This document shows positions 1 through 6,740 of a stretch of 7,395 bases of DNA, piece after piece (position 1 is the first letter of the stretch; every line of letters begins with the position of its first letter). The DNA lies in contig JBIICM010000128.1 of assembly GCA_044238875.1 (NCBI GenBank), positions 1 to 7,395 on the forward strand, in the 5' to 3' direction. This DNA comes from JAIBAI01 sp044238875 (GTDB lineage: Bacteria > Bacteroidota > Bacteroidia > M30B66). A program made the position numbers and the translations under genes. A model generated the notes under the pieces. It saw nothing but the letters and a program-made list of their open reading frames with translations. It was not told the DNA's origin and made no database searches.

Positions 1-765
1 GGTGAGATAGGAGTTGGTTGATTCGTCGGTAACAAGCAGGGTGCGGGCATCATCTGTCAGCCAGCTGTTGTGGGTCACTCCACCCGGCGTTTCCTGTTGC
101 GCCAGGGCAAGTGGTTTGGTTTTATCCCGAAAGTCAATCGGTGTAAAAAAACCGTCGTAAACATTACAGGCCCAAACGGTATCGTTCTGCACAAAGCCAT
201 CATGCACATACTTGCCATCATATTTCCCTGCATATTTTGGATTCCAGGGATCCTGCAGATTCAGCGCGATAACACCGCCGTTGTTCAGATTGGGCGGGGC
301 AAAGGCATTACTTCCATAGAGATAGCAGAAGCCGTCGGCGATGTGAAGCGCATGGTTTGAACTAAGCTGATTGTTAATGGCACCGTCGCCCCGGTAAACC
401 TTTGTGATTATTGTATCAGGAAGTTCGCGCATATCAATAATGGTTAGCCCTGAGTTCGCGCCTTCACTGGTAACGTAGGCAAATCCGTTCCATGTTTTTA
501 CCTCCCTCCAGGCATTCTGAACCCCATTCACATTGAACCTGATAAAAGGTTGTTCGGGATTGGTAACGTTAACAATTGAAAGCCCTTTTGACGTGCCGAC
601 CAGGGCGTATTCATTGCCCGAAGAATCAGCATATCCTCCGATATTTGCCAGCGACGAACCCGGGAAACGAAGATTGCTTCTGACAACTAGGTTGTAATTT
701 TCCTGCGCATGAATAGCATGCAGGAACAAAAAGGCTGCAAATGCCGATAAAACTTTTCTAATCAT
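1..765 (-). CDS. Choice-of-anchor B family protein (LVIVD repeats), C-terminus outside window
   Basis: This is a secreted repeat protein of unknown biochemical role. I translated 255 codons from the minus strand; the frame is open to the window edge, so the C-terminus, probably carrying the anchor or sorting domain, is missing. The start ATG is at 765-763 and is followed by a signal peptide (hydrophobic residues 5-15, probable cleavage after HAIHA at residue 20, before QENY). Four LVIVD-like repeat cores are visible: GLSIVNVTNPEQP (about 61-73), GLTIIDMRELPD (106-117), GVIALNLQDPWNPKY (164-178) and FFTPIDFRDKTKP (206-218), which suggests a beta-propeller-like fold. Family-type motifs are WREVKTWNGFAYVTSE (86-101), SSNHALHI (135-142), YVHDGF (186-191) and THNSWLTDDARTLLVTDE (231-248). 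The family name reflects variable C-terminal anchors; in Bacteroidota a T9SS tail would be usual, which is inference here. It is divergent from the cytochrome c peroxidase. Family assignment is firm, function is unknown. Confidence 0.9.
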   Translation of the reverse strand, partial: MIRKVLSAFAAFLFLHAIHAQENYNLVVRSNLRFPGSSLANIGGYADSSGNEYALVGTSKGLSIVNVTNPEQPFIRFNVNGVQNAWREVKTWNGFAYVTSEGANSGLTIIDMRELPDTIITKVYRGDGAINNQLSSNHALHIADGFCYLYGSNAFAPPNLNNGGVIALNLQDPWNPKYAGKYDGKYVHDGFVQNDTVWACNVYDGFFTPIDFRDKTKPLALAQQETPGGVTHNSWLTDDARTLLVTDESTNSYLT

Positions 766-867
766 CTTGCTTGAAAGTCATCGCAAGGTACTGATTAATC
801 AAACAATTTTGAGGTGTTTAGATCAGGTAATTCGCGACAGTGGCAAAAGGATGCGTATCTTTACTAA
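766..867. other. Divergent intergenic region with a 10-bp palindrome
   Basis: This 102-bp spacer lies between two divergent start codons, so it should hold promoters for both genes. It contains a perfect palindrome, TGATTAATCA, at 792-801, near the minus-strand start. This could be an operator, but a 10-bp AT-rich palindrome is weak evidence. It resembles FNR/CRP half-sites (TGAT...ATCA), but the spacing is 2 bp instead of the usual 4. I found no clear Bacteroidota-type promoter for the minus-strand gene and no Shine-Dalgarno sequence before either start. Confidence 0.3.
856..864 (+). promoter_or_regulatory. Candidate Bacteroidota -7 promoter element (TATCTTTAC)
   Basis: TATCTTTA matches seven of eight positions of the Bacteroidota -7 consensus TAnnTTTG. 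A poor -33 match (TTCG at 831-834, consensus TTTG) lies 21 bp upstream. The element ends only 3 bp before the ATG at 868, so transcription would begin at or next to the start codon and give a leaderless or nearly leaderless mRNA. The second in-frame ATG at 874 could then be the true start. Based on motif resemblance only. Confidence 0.3.
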
Positions 868-1929
868 ATGATTATGCGGCCTGTATTCACTGCTTTGTTC
901 CTATTGACAATTGCCTGGGTGGGCTGTAAAAAGGAAGTCACTGCCGATGAGGATATTGTGCAGTCAACGCCCTATAAGCTGGTAATTCCTTCCGGATTTC
1001 CGCAGATGCTGATTCCCGCTGACAATCAGCTCACAGTTGAAGGTGTTGAGCTGGGGCGCAGACTTTTTTATGATCCTGTTTTATCAGGTAACCGTAGCCA
1101 GTCATGCAGCAGCTGCCACCGGCAGGAAGCTGCTTTCAGTGATCCCGGAGCGCAGTTCAGCGCCGGAATCAATGGTTCAAAGGGCCATCGAAATGCCCAG
1201 GCACTGATCAATACCGGTTTTCAGAGCCGTTTTTTTTGGGATGGCCGAGTTTTTGACTTGGAGACACAAATACTGGAACCTGTGCCAAACCCTGTTGAGA
1301 TGCATCTGAGCTGGAAAGAAGCGGCTGACCGTCTCCATGCAGACCCCATTTACCGTATGGAGTTTAAAAAAGCCTTCGGAACCGATGTAATTGATTCGAA
1401 TTTAGTGGCCAAAGCCATTGCACAGTTTTTAAGAACACTCATCTCATCAAATTCACGTTTTGATAAACGAGCCAGAAACGAAATCAATTTGACTCCTCAG
1501 GAATTAAACGGATACGTGATTTTCAACACTGAAAAAGGTGATTGTTTCCACTGTCATCCGGCTGATGGGGGCCGACTGTTTACCGACAACCGCTTTCACA
1601 ACAACGGACTTGACAGTGTTTTCAGCGATCAGGGACTTGCCGCAGTAACCGGAAATGCTGCTGACCAGGGAAAATTTCTCACCCCTACACTCCGAAACAT
1701 TACCCTAACGGCACCCTACATGCACGACGGCAGGTTTAAAACACTCGAAGAGGTTATCGAGCATTACAACAGCGGCGGAAAGCCCTCAACCACCATTGAT
1801 CCGCTGATGAAAAATGTTGGAAAAGGTTTGAACCTGACGCAGAAGGAAAAGGCTGATTTACTGGCTTTTCTGCGCGCATTAACCGATAGTTCATTTGTGA
1901 CCGAAAAAAAGTTCAGCTCACCATTTTAA
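868..1929 (+). CDS. Di-heme cytochrome c peroxidase, lipoprotein (CcpA/MauG superfamily)
   Basis: The family reduces hydrogen peroxide to water in the periplasm using electrons from a small c-type cytochrome or cupredoxin. The 353-residue product begins with a lipoprotein signal (hydrophobic 6-19, lipobox WVGC, lipidated Cys20, then KKE), so it should be tethered to a membrane. Two c-type heme sites are present: CSSCH at 80-84 and CFHCH at 226-230, one per cytochrome domain. Other family marks are RNA at 108-110, FFWDGR with the inter-heme Trp124, NPVEM with Glu144 (the probable catalytic Glu), and TAPYMHDGRF with Met285 as probable axial ligand of the electron-transfer heme. Met285 favours a classical peroxidase over MauG, which uses Tyr there. 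The position matching the distal His of the N-terminal heme (near residues 100-101) appears not to be His. Either ATG 868 or ATG 874 could be the start; 868 is kept by default. The M36 gene follows after 90 bp. Confidence 0.95.
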   Translation: MIMRPVFTALFLLTIAWVGCKKEVTADEDIVQSTPYKLVIPSGFPQMLIPADNQLTVEGVELGRRLFYDPVLSGNRSQSCSSCHRQEAAFSDPGAQFSAGINGSKGHRNAQALINTGFQSRFFWDGRVFDLETQILEPVPNPVEMHLSWKEAADRLHADPIYRMEFKKAFGTDVIDSNLVAKAIAQFLRTLISSNSRFDKRARNEINLTPQELNGYVIFNTEKGDCFHCHPADGGRLFTDNRFHNNGLDSVFSDQGLAAVTGNAADQGKFLTPTLRNITLTAPYMHDGRFKTLEEVIEHYNSGGKPSTTIDPLMKNVGKGLNLTQKEKADLLAFLRALTDSSFVTEKKFSSPF

Positions 1930-2019
1930 TCTATGCGCATCTGCCTCAACTTTTTTCAACAATTATCCCTTTTTATGGTTCTTCCCCATATTGCAGCACA
2001 CCATTCTTCTTTTTACAAA
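1930..2019 (+). other. Spacer between peroxidase and protease, open in the protease frame
   Basis: The reading frame of the downstream protease stays open through this spacer back to an ATG at 1933, which would add 29 residues ahead of the preferred start at 2020. The added residues include a hydrophobic stretch (LSLFMVLPHIAA) followed by HHSSFYK. No hairpin-plus-T-run terminator is visible, so read-through from the peroxidase gene is possible. TTTTTACAAA directly before the ATG at 2020 gives the A-rich context common at Bacteroidota starts. Confidence 0.45.
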
Positions 2020-5000
2020 ATGAGATTTTCCCTGATTTTTCTGCTTTATTTTTTCTTTTCATCAATTGGAAGCCTTAATGCTCAGCAAACCAAGGATGCG
2101 GTGCGCTCACAGGTTGAAAGTCAGCTTTCGGCGCTTCGACTATTGCCGGATGATTTTGAGCAGGCTATTTCCAGTGATGATTTCAGTTCAGGTGGGCTCA
2201 GGTATGTTTATTACCAACAGATATATCGCGGTGTAAAGGTTTTTAATGGCCTCTTAAATGCAGTGGTAAGGCCCTCAGGCAAGGTGGAAGTAACCGGTAA
2301 CCGCTTTGTACATGCGATTAAAAAATCGGCCGGCGAACAGCAGGTGCGCGTAAGTGCCTCCGAAGCACTTCGATCTGCTTTCAGGCATCTGGAGCTGGAT
2401 ATCACTGCTGCACCGCAGGTTTTAAAACGTACAATAGCAAAAGGTAGCCGGAATATTTACCAGCAAACAATTTTTGCAGCTGCCGGTCCTGTTGAAGAGG
2501 ATATTCCGGCAGAGCTCGTTTGGACAAATACCGGTGAAAAGGTGATTTTATGCTGGAACATCCGGATCAGGTTGAAAAGCAATTGGTGGGAGGTAAGGGT
2601 AAGCGCGATTGACGGCAGCGTTCTCGAAAAAAACAACTGGGTTTTACACTGTTCATTTGATCATGCGCCCTTGCCCGAAGTAACTGCCCTGCCTGAAACC
2701 GAAAGCCGGGAAGCCATGATGGGCGCCAACGATTATCAGGTATTCGACCTGCCTTTGACAAGTCCCATAGAAGGAAACCGCACCATCGTCAATAGTCCGT
2801 GGAGCCGTGCAGGTCAGGATAACAAGGCTGTTAGCCTTCAGTGGCATAACGATGGTACAAAAACCTATACCAATACCCGTGGTAATAATGTTTTTGCAAA
2901 AGATGATATCGCTGCAGATAACGAGTCGAGCATAGGTTACAGTCCTGTTTCACCGAATCTTGAGTTTGTTTTTCCGTTCACCGAGGGAGCGGTAGCAAGC
3001 GTGAACAGAGATGCTGCCATTACCAATCTGTTTTTTTGGAATAACATCTGCCACGATATTTTTTATCAATATGGGTTTGATGAGGTTTCCGGAAATTTTC
3101 AGTTGAGCAACCAGGGCAGGGGAGGAGCCGGTAATGACTTTGTTTATGCGGATGGCCTGGATGGCTCAGGTACAAACAATGCAAATTTCGCAACCCCTCC
3201 TGATGGATCTGCTCCCCGCATGCAGATGTTTCTTTGGAATGCATCAGGCGCGACTTCTCAGTTACTGGTGAACAGTCCTGCCGGTATAGCCGGAGGCTAT
3301 CCCGCAGCAACCGCTTTTTTTAATCCTTCGAGCCCTTCATCAATTACGGGTAATATTATTGTTTCTTCACCTGCCGAGGGTTGTTCAGCTTTGAGCAATG
3401 CGTCAGCTGTGGCAGGTAAAATTGTGGTCATTAACCGCGGAACATGCACCTTTGTTACCAAGGTTAAAAACGCGCAGAATGCCGGTGCTATCGGGGTGAT
3501 CATTGTTAACAATGTTGCCGGTGCACCAATCGGTATGAGCGGCACGGATCCTACTATCAATATTTTGAGCTGCATGGTTTCAACTACTACCGGAAACCAG
3601 CTTAAAGCTGCCCTGCAAAATGGCGCAGTAAACGCAACCATTCAGGCGAATCAGTCGGGTAGCGCATCACTTGACGCTAATTTCGATAACGGAGTTATTG
3701 TGCATGAATATGGTCATGGGGTTTCAAACCGTTTAACCGGTGGTCCTTCAGCAGCTTCATGCCTGAGCAATGCTGAGCAGATGGGTGAGGGCTGGAGTGA
3801 TTATTTCGCGCTTATGTTCTGTACCGACTGGACTAAAGCTCAACCAAACGATGCACGGGCAATGGGTAATTATTTAATCGGGCAAGGCTCTTCAGGCGGA
3901 GGAATCAGAGATTATCCCTACAGCTATGACATGGCAGTAAGCCCTTACAATTACAATTTTGCAAGAACCAATACAGCTGTGCATGACCTAGGCTCGGCGT
4001 GGGCATCAATGCTTTGGGACATGACATGGAATATCATCGCAATGAAGCCTGCATCGGCTGACTTATATCAGGGTACGGGCGGGAATAACATAGCACTTCG
4101 CCTGGTTATGGAAGGCTTAAAACTGCAGCCCTGTAACCCTGGTTTTGTAGATGGCAGGGATGCAATACTTAAGGCCGATGAAATTTTGTTTAACAACGAG
4201 CACCGCTGCGCCATCTGGAATGCCTTTGCTCGCAGGGGGCTGGGTGTTAGCGCATCACAAGGATCCAGAAACAGCGCTTCAGATGGTTCACAGGCTTTTG
4301 ATGCCCCTGAAGGGCTTTCCTTATCAGTGAATCCGTCAGTTGATTTGCTGGCGCCTGGCGATACTGTTGATTTCTCGCTGAATACTTTATGCGGTTGCAC
4401 GGATAGCAAAGGACTTAAAGTAAATGCCACCCTTTCATCAAGGCTTGATTTTGTGAGCAGCAGTAATGGCAGTTATAATCCGGCAACAAGAACGGTCAGT
4501 TTTCCTGCCTTCGACCTGACGGTTACTCAGCGCGACACCCAGATGATCCGCACTATTGTAAACAACAGCTTTTCGCAGCCAACCATACAGTTCAGTGATG
4601 ATGCCGAAAACGGTACTTCAAAATGGAATGCCGTAAAACTTTCAGGAACCGGCAATTCTACTTTTTCAATTGGTTCAAATAATGTGAAAAGTGGTAGTAA
4701 ATCATGGTTTGTACCTGCCACCATCCAGCCAACGCTTACGGCGCTTGTTTTAAGTGAGCCTTTGATGATCATGCCTGATGCACTCATGAGTTTCTGGCAT
4801 TATCATAAGGTTGAACCTGATTATGATGGCAGTGTGGTTGAGATTTCAACCGATAATGGCAGCACCTGGCAAGATCTGGGTAATAATATGACACGGAACA
4901 GTTATAACGGAACCATTGCCATCACTGACAATGCGCTTCAGGGTCGTAAGGTTTTTACCGGCGAAGAGCAGATGCGCCAAACGGTGATAAACCTTTCAGA

Positions 5001-5469
5001 TTATAGTGGCCAGGAGGTGCTGATCAGATTTGTTTATGGATCAGATACCCAGAACGGTGCTTTGCCTACGGCAATAGGCTGGTTTATTGATGATATTCAG
5101 ATTACCAGCAATGATACATGTATACTGGTAAAGGCGACTGCAGGTAACCAAAGCAGTTTAGCTTCAGCTCAGGCCTGTGTATCAGTTGAAGCTGTTGAGC
5201 CGGTAATTACAGGTAATGATCAGTCAGCGATTTCGCCGGTGCTTGTATATCCCAATCCTGCTGATGAAGTTGTCTGGATCAATTTGAACAGTGAAAATAA
5301 AAATGCAATGGTACGACTTTACACAATAACCGGCTTGAAATTGCAGGAATTCAGTATCCAGGGAGGTCAGTCAACACCGCTTCGGGTTGATCAACTGCCG
5401 CCAGCACCCTACCTGCTGGAGGTTAATATCAGCGGTAAAAGCAGGATGTTCAGGCTCATTACCTATTGA
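2020..5469 (+). CDS. Secreted M36 (fungalysin-type) metalloprotease with PA insert and T9SS sorting domain
   Basis: This is a zinc endopeptidase exported by Sec and then across the outer membrane by type IX secretion. From the ATG at 2020 it has 1149 residues. I chose this start over ATG 1933 because it gives a standard signal peptide (MRFSLIFLLYFFFSSIG, cleavage near SLNA/QQ at about 21). Domain order: fungalysin/thermolysin propeptide (about 39-96) and PepSY-like propeptide (about 110-205), M36 catalytic domain (about 230-760) with TNLFFWNNICHD at 335-346, a PA domain inserted at about 418-541, then the zinc site HEYGH (His562, Glu563, His566) with third ligand Glu590 in GEGWSD, and AVHDLGSAW at about 653. 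A beta-sandwich repeat-like region (about 765-845) and a jelly-roll domain of the choice-of-anchor J/MAM-like type (about 856-1029, DDAENG to IGWFIDDIQI) follow. The last 75 residues form a type A sorting domain (VYPNPADE, ITGLKLQEF, PYLLEV, FRLITY). All catalytic residues are intact. Substrates are unknown; nutrient protein degradation is likely. Confidence 0.95.
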   Translation: MRFSLIFLLYFFFSSIGSLNAQQTKDAVRSQVESQLSALRLLPDDFEQAISSDDFSSGGLRYVYYQQIYRGVKVFNGLLNAVVRPSGKVEVTGNRFVHAIKKSAGEQQVRVSASEALRSAFRHLELDITAAPQVLKRTIAKGSRNIYQQTIFAAAGPVEEDIPAELVWTNTGEKVILCWNIRIRLKSNWWEVRVSAIDGSVLEKNNWVLHCSFDHAPLPEVTALPETESREAMMGANDYQVFDLPLTSPIEGNRTIVNSPWSRAGQDNKAVSLQWHNDGTKTYTNTRGNNVFAKDDIAADNESSIGYSPVSPNLEFVFPFTEGAVASVNRDAAITNLFFWNNICHDIFYQYGFDEVSGNFQLSNQGRGGAGNDFVYADGLDGSGTNNANFATPPDGSAPRMQMFLWNASGATSQLLVNSPAGIAGGYPAATAFFNPSSPSSITGNIIVSSPAEGCSALSNASAVAGKIVVINRGTCTFVTKVKNAQNAGAIGVIIVNNVAGAPIGMSGTDPTINILSCMVSTTTGNQLKAALQNGAVNATIQANQSGSASLDANFDNGVIVHEYGHGVSNRLTGGPSAASCLSNAEQMGEGWSDYFALMFCTDWTKAQPNDARAMGNYLIGQGSSGGGIRDYPYSYDMAVSPYNYNFARTNTAVHDLGSAWASMLWDMTWNIIAMKPASADLYQGTGGNNIALRLVMEGLKLQPCNPGFVDGRDAILKADEILFNNEHRCAIWNAFARRGLGVSASQGSRNSASDGSQAFDAPEGLSLSVNPSVDLLAPGDTVDFSLNTLCGCTDSKGLKVNATLSSRLDFVSSSNGSYNPATRTVSFPAFDLTVTQRDTQMIRTIVNNSFSQPTIQFSDDAENGTSKWNAVKLSGTGNSTFSIGSNNVKSGSKSWFVPATIQPTLTALVLSEPLMIMPDALMSFWHYHKVEPDYDGSVVEISTDNGSTWQDLGNNMTRNSYNGTIAITDNALQGRKVFTGEEQMRQTVINLSDYSGQEVLIRFVYGSDTQNGALPTAIGWFIDDIQITSNDTCILVKATAGNQSSLASAQACVSVEAVEPVITGNDQSAISPVLVYPNPADEVVWINLNSENKNAMVRLYTITGLKLQEFSIQGGQSTPLRVDQLPPAPYLLEVNISGKSRMFRLITY

Positions 5470-5635
5470 TTTGATCAAAATTGTCTCTCTGGAGGGCAAC
5501 TGACTGTTATTGCGGTAATTTATTTTTAGTCTGGTTTTATAAAGGGTTGCTGAACGGCTGATTTGAATATAGTTCAAACTGTTATCCGTGCCCTTGATTT
5601 TTTCAGCATATTTGAATCAGCCAAAAAAATAACCA
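5470..5635 (+). other. Spacer between protease and EEP gene; no firm signals
   Basis: This 166-bp non-coding spacer is the most likely place for an independent promoter for the downstream EEP/barrel pair. It contains a palindrome TTTGATCAAA (5470-5479) next to the protease stop and a 6-bp inverted repeat TTTGAA-TATAG-TTCAAA (5562-5578), both AT-rich and without a following T-run, so neither is a convincing terminator. CATATTTG at 5607-5614 matches seven of eight positions of the Bacteroidota -7 consensus but lacks a TTTG at the proper -33 distance. Confidence 0.3.
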
Positions 5636-6736
5636 ATGCATTTAAAAATCACATGGCCGGTGATGCTGTGTCTTCTCTTTTTTTCTCAATGCCGGAAGAT
5701 CAGCGAAAGTTATCCGGAAAGCGAACCGGCAATTCATTATCAGGCAGCCAACCTTAAAAACAATCCGATACCCACTGATGATATCCAGCTGATGAGCTGG
5801 AATATCCGTTTTGGTATTGGCCGTTCCGACTGGTTTGGCGATGCCTGCGGATTGAATACCATTTACAGTAAAACTGTTGTTGAGCAGCACCTGAAAGCAA
5901 TTGTCAGCCATATCAGGAATGTAAACCCTGATGTGCTGATGGTGCAGGAATGCGACAGAAATTCAAAGCGCACCGAATACACCGATGAGATCAGCTATAT
6001 TCTCGAAAACACCGATTTTAATCATGCTTACTATGCACCGGCGTGGCAGTCGCAGTTCATACCTAATCACGGTTTGGGAAAGATGGATATGGGCATCGTA
6101 ATTTTTAGCAAATGGCCGCTTGAAGATGTTCAGCGTATCAGTCTTCCGCAACGGGCAGATCAAAGCACACTTGTAAATTATTTCTACATCAACTACTGCA
6201 TGCTGAAAGGCACGCTAACACTACCCGGATACAAGCCGCTGGTGCTGTTCAACCTGCATTCGCTGGCTTTTACCACCGATGATACCAAACGGAAACACTA
6301 CGAAAAGATCAAATCTGAGTTCGACAAGGTAAACGATGCCGGGCTGGTGTTTGCCTGTGGCGGGGACTTTAATACCCTTCCACCCGGTTCAGTTAAAACG
6401 GATTACTGTTTAGAAGATATGTGCGAAGGAGAAAGCTTTCATATCTCAGGGAAAACTCCTGAACATAAGGAGGGGAGTAATTATACAGGCGAGTCAGAAT
6501 GGGTTATGCCCATCTTTGATAAATACAAGTGCTCACTTCCCCTTTCAGTTTACCTGAAAGCAGAGTCATTGTTTTTTACCCATACCACGCGACATCCTTA
6601 CGGTAAACCCGACCGAAGGCTTGATTACTTTTTTACCAATTATGAATGGGTACCCCAAACCGATACCACCTATCAGGACGCCATGCAGCATTCAGACCAT
6701 GCACCCATCAGTGTAAAATTTAAACTTCCCCAATAA
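5636..6736 (+). CDS. Endonuclease/exonuclease/phosphatase (EEP) family lipoprotein
   Basis: This is a metal-dependent phosphodiesterase or phosphatase of the DNase I-like EEP fold. Family members cleave DNA, RNA, inositol phosphates or sphingolipids, and the substrate here cannot be read from sequence. The 366-residue product starts MHLKITWPVM with a hydrophobic stretch (5-17) and a probable lipobox FFSQC (Cys19); Gln before the Cys is unusual but tolerated in relaxed Bacteroidota signals. The active-site motifs are in order: SWNIRFG (Asn56), VQECD (Glu105, metal ligand), NLHSLAF (His208), GGDFN (Asp244, Asn246), RRLDYFFTN (Asp330) and HSDHAPI (Asp354, His355), so the enzyme appears intact. 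Between GGDFN and LDYFFTN lies a long segment (about 250-325) with Cys258, Cys263 and Cys299. The start is supported by the A-rich sequence AAAAAAATAACCA just before ATG 5636. The next gene begins 4 bp after the stop, indicating an operon. Surface or periplasmic location is inferred. Confidence 0.92.
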   Translation: MHLKITWPVMLCLLFFSQCRKISESYPESEPAIHYQAANLKNNPIPTDDIQLMSWNIRFGIGRSDWFGDACGLNTIYSKTVVEQHLKAIVSHIRNVNPDVLMVQECDRNSKRTEYTDEISYILENTDFNHAYYAPAWQSQFIPNHGLGKMDMGIVIFSKWPLEDVQRISLPQRADQSTLVNYFYINYCMLKGTLTLPGYKPLVLFNLHSLAFTTDDTKRKHYEKIKSEFDKVNDAGLVFACGGDFNTLPPGSVKTDYCLEDMCEGESFHISGKTPEHKEGSNYTGESEWVMPIFDKYKCSLPLSVYLKAESLFFTHTTRHPYGKPDRRLDYFFTNYEWVPQTDTTYQDAMQHSDHAPISVKFKLPQ

Positions 6737-6740
6737 GGCA

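Noticed and set aside
70..360. Plus-strand open frame of 96 codons at the left edge
   Set aside because: It lies opposite the choice-of-anchor B gene, whose minus-strand translation has a signal peptide and family motifs; the plus-strand frame shows no recognisable protein features.
792..801. TGATTAATCA as an FNR/CRP operator for the peroxidase
   Set aside because: The half-sites are 2 bp apart where FNR/CRP-type sites have 4, and chance palindromes of this length in AT-rich DNA are common.
3297..3641. Minus-strand open frame of 114 codons within the protease gene
   Set aside because: It lies antisense to the PA domain coding region, which is clearly real; it is a shadow of that gene's codon bias.
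4068..4430. Minus-strand open frame of 120 codons within the protease gene
   Set aside because: Its product is a low-complexity Ser/Pro-rich reading of the opposite strand, with no family resemblance or start context.
5562..5578. Inverted repeat TTTGAA-TATAG-TTCAAA as a transcription terminator
   Set aside because: The stem is short and AT-rich and no T-run follows directly, so it would be a very weak hairpin.
5607..5614. CATATTTG as a promoter -7 element for the EEP gene
   Set aside because: It matches seven of eight positions, but no TTTG or TTG occurs at the proper -33 distance.
5563..5757. Plus-strand 64-codon frame before and overlapping the EEP gene start
   Set aside because: It needs a TTG start, overlaps the EEP gene in another frame and has no export signal or motif; the EEP frame has both.
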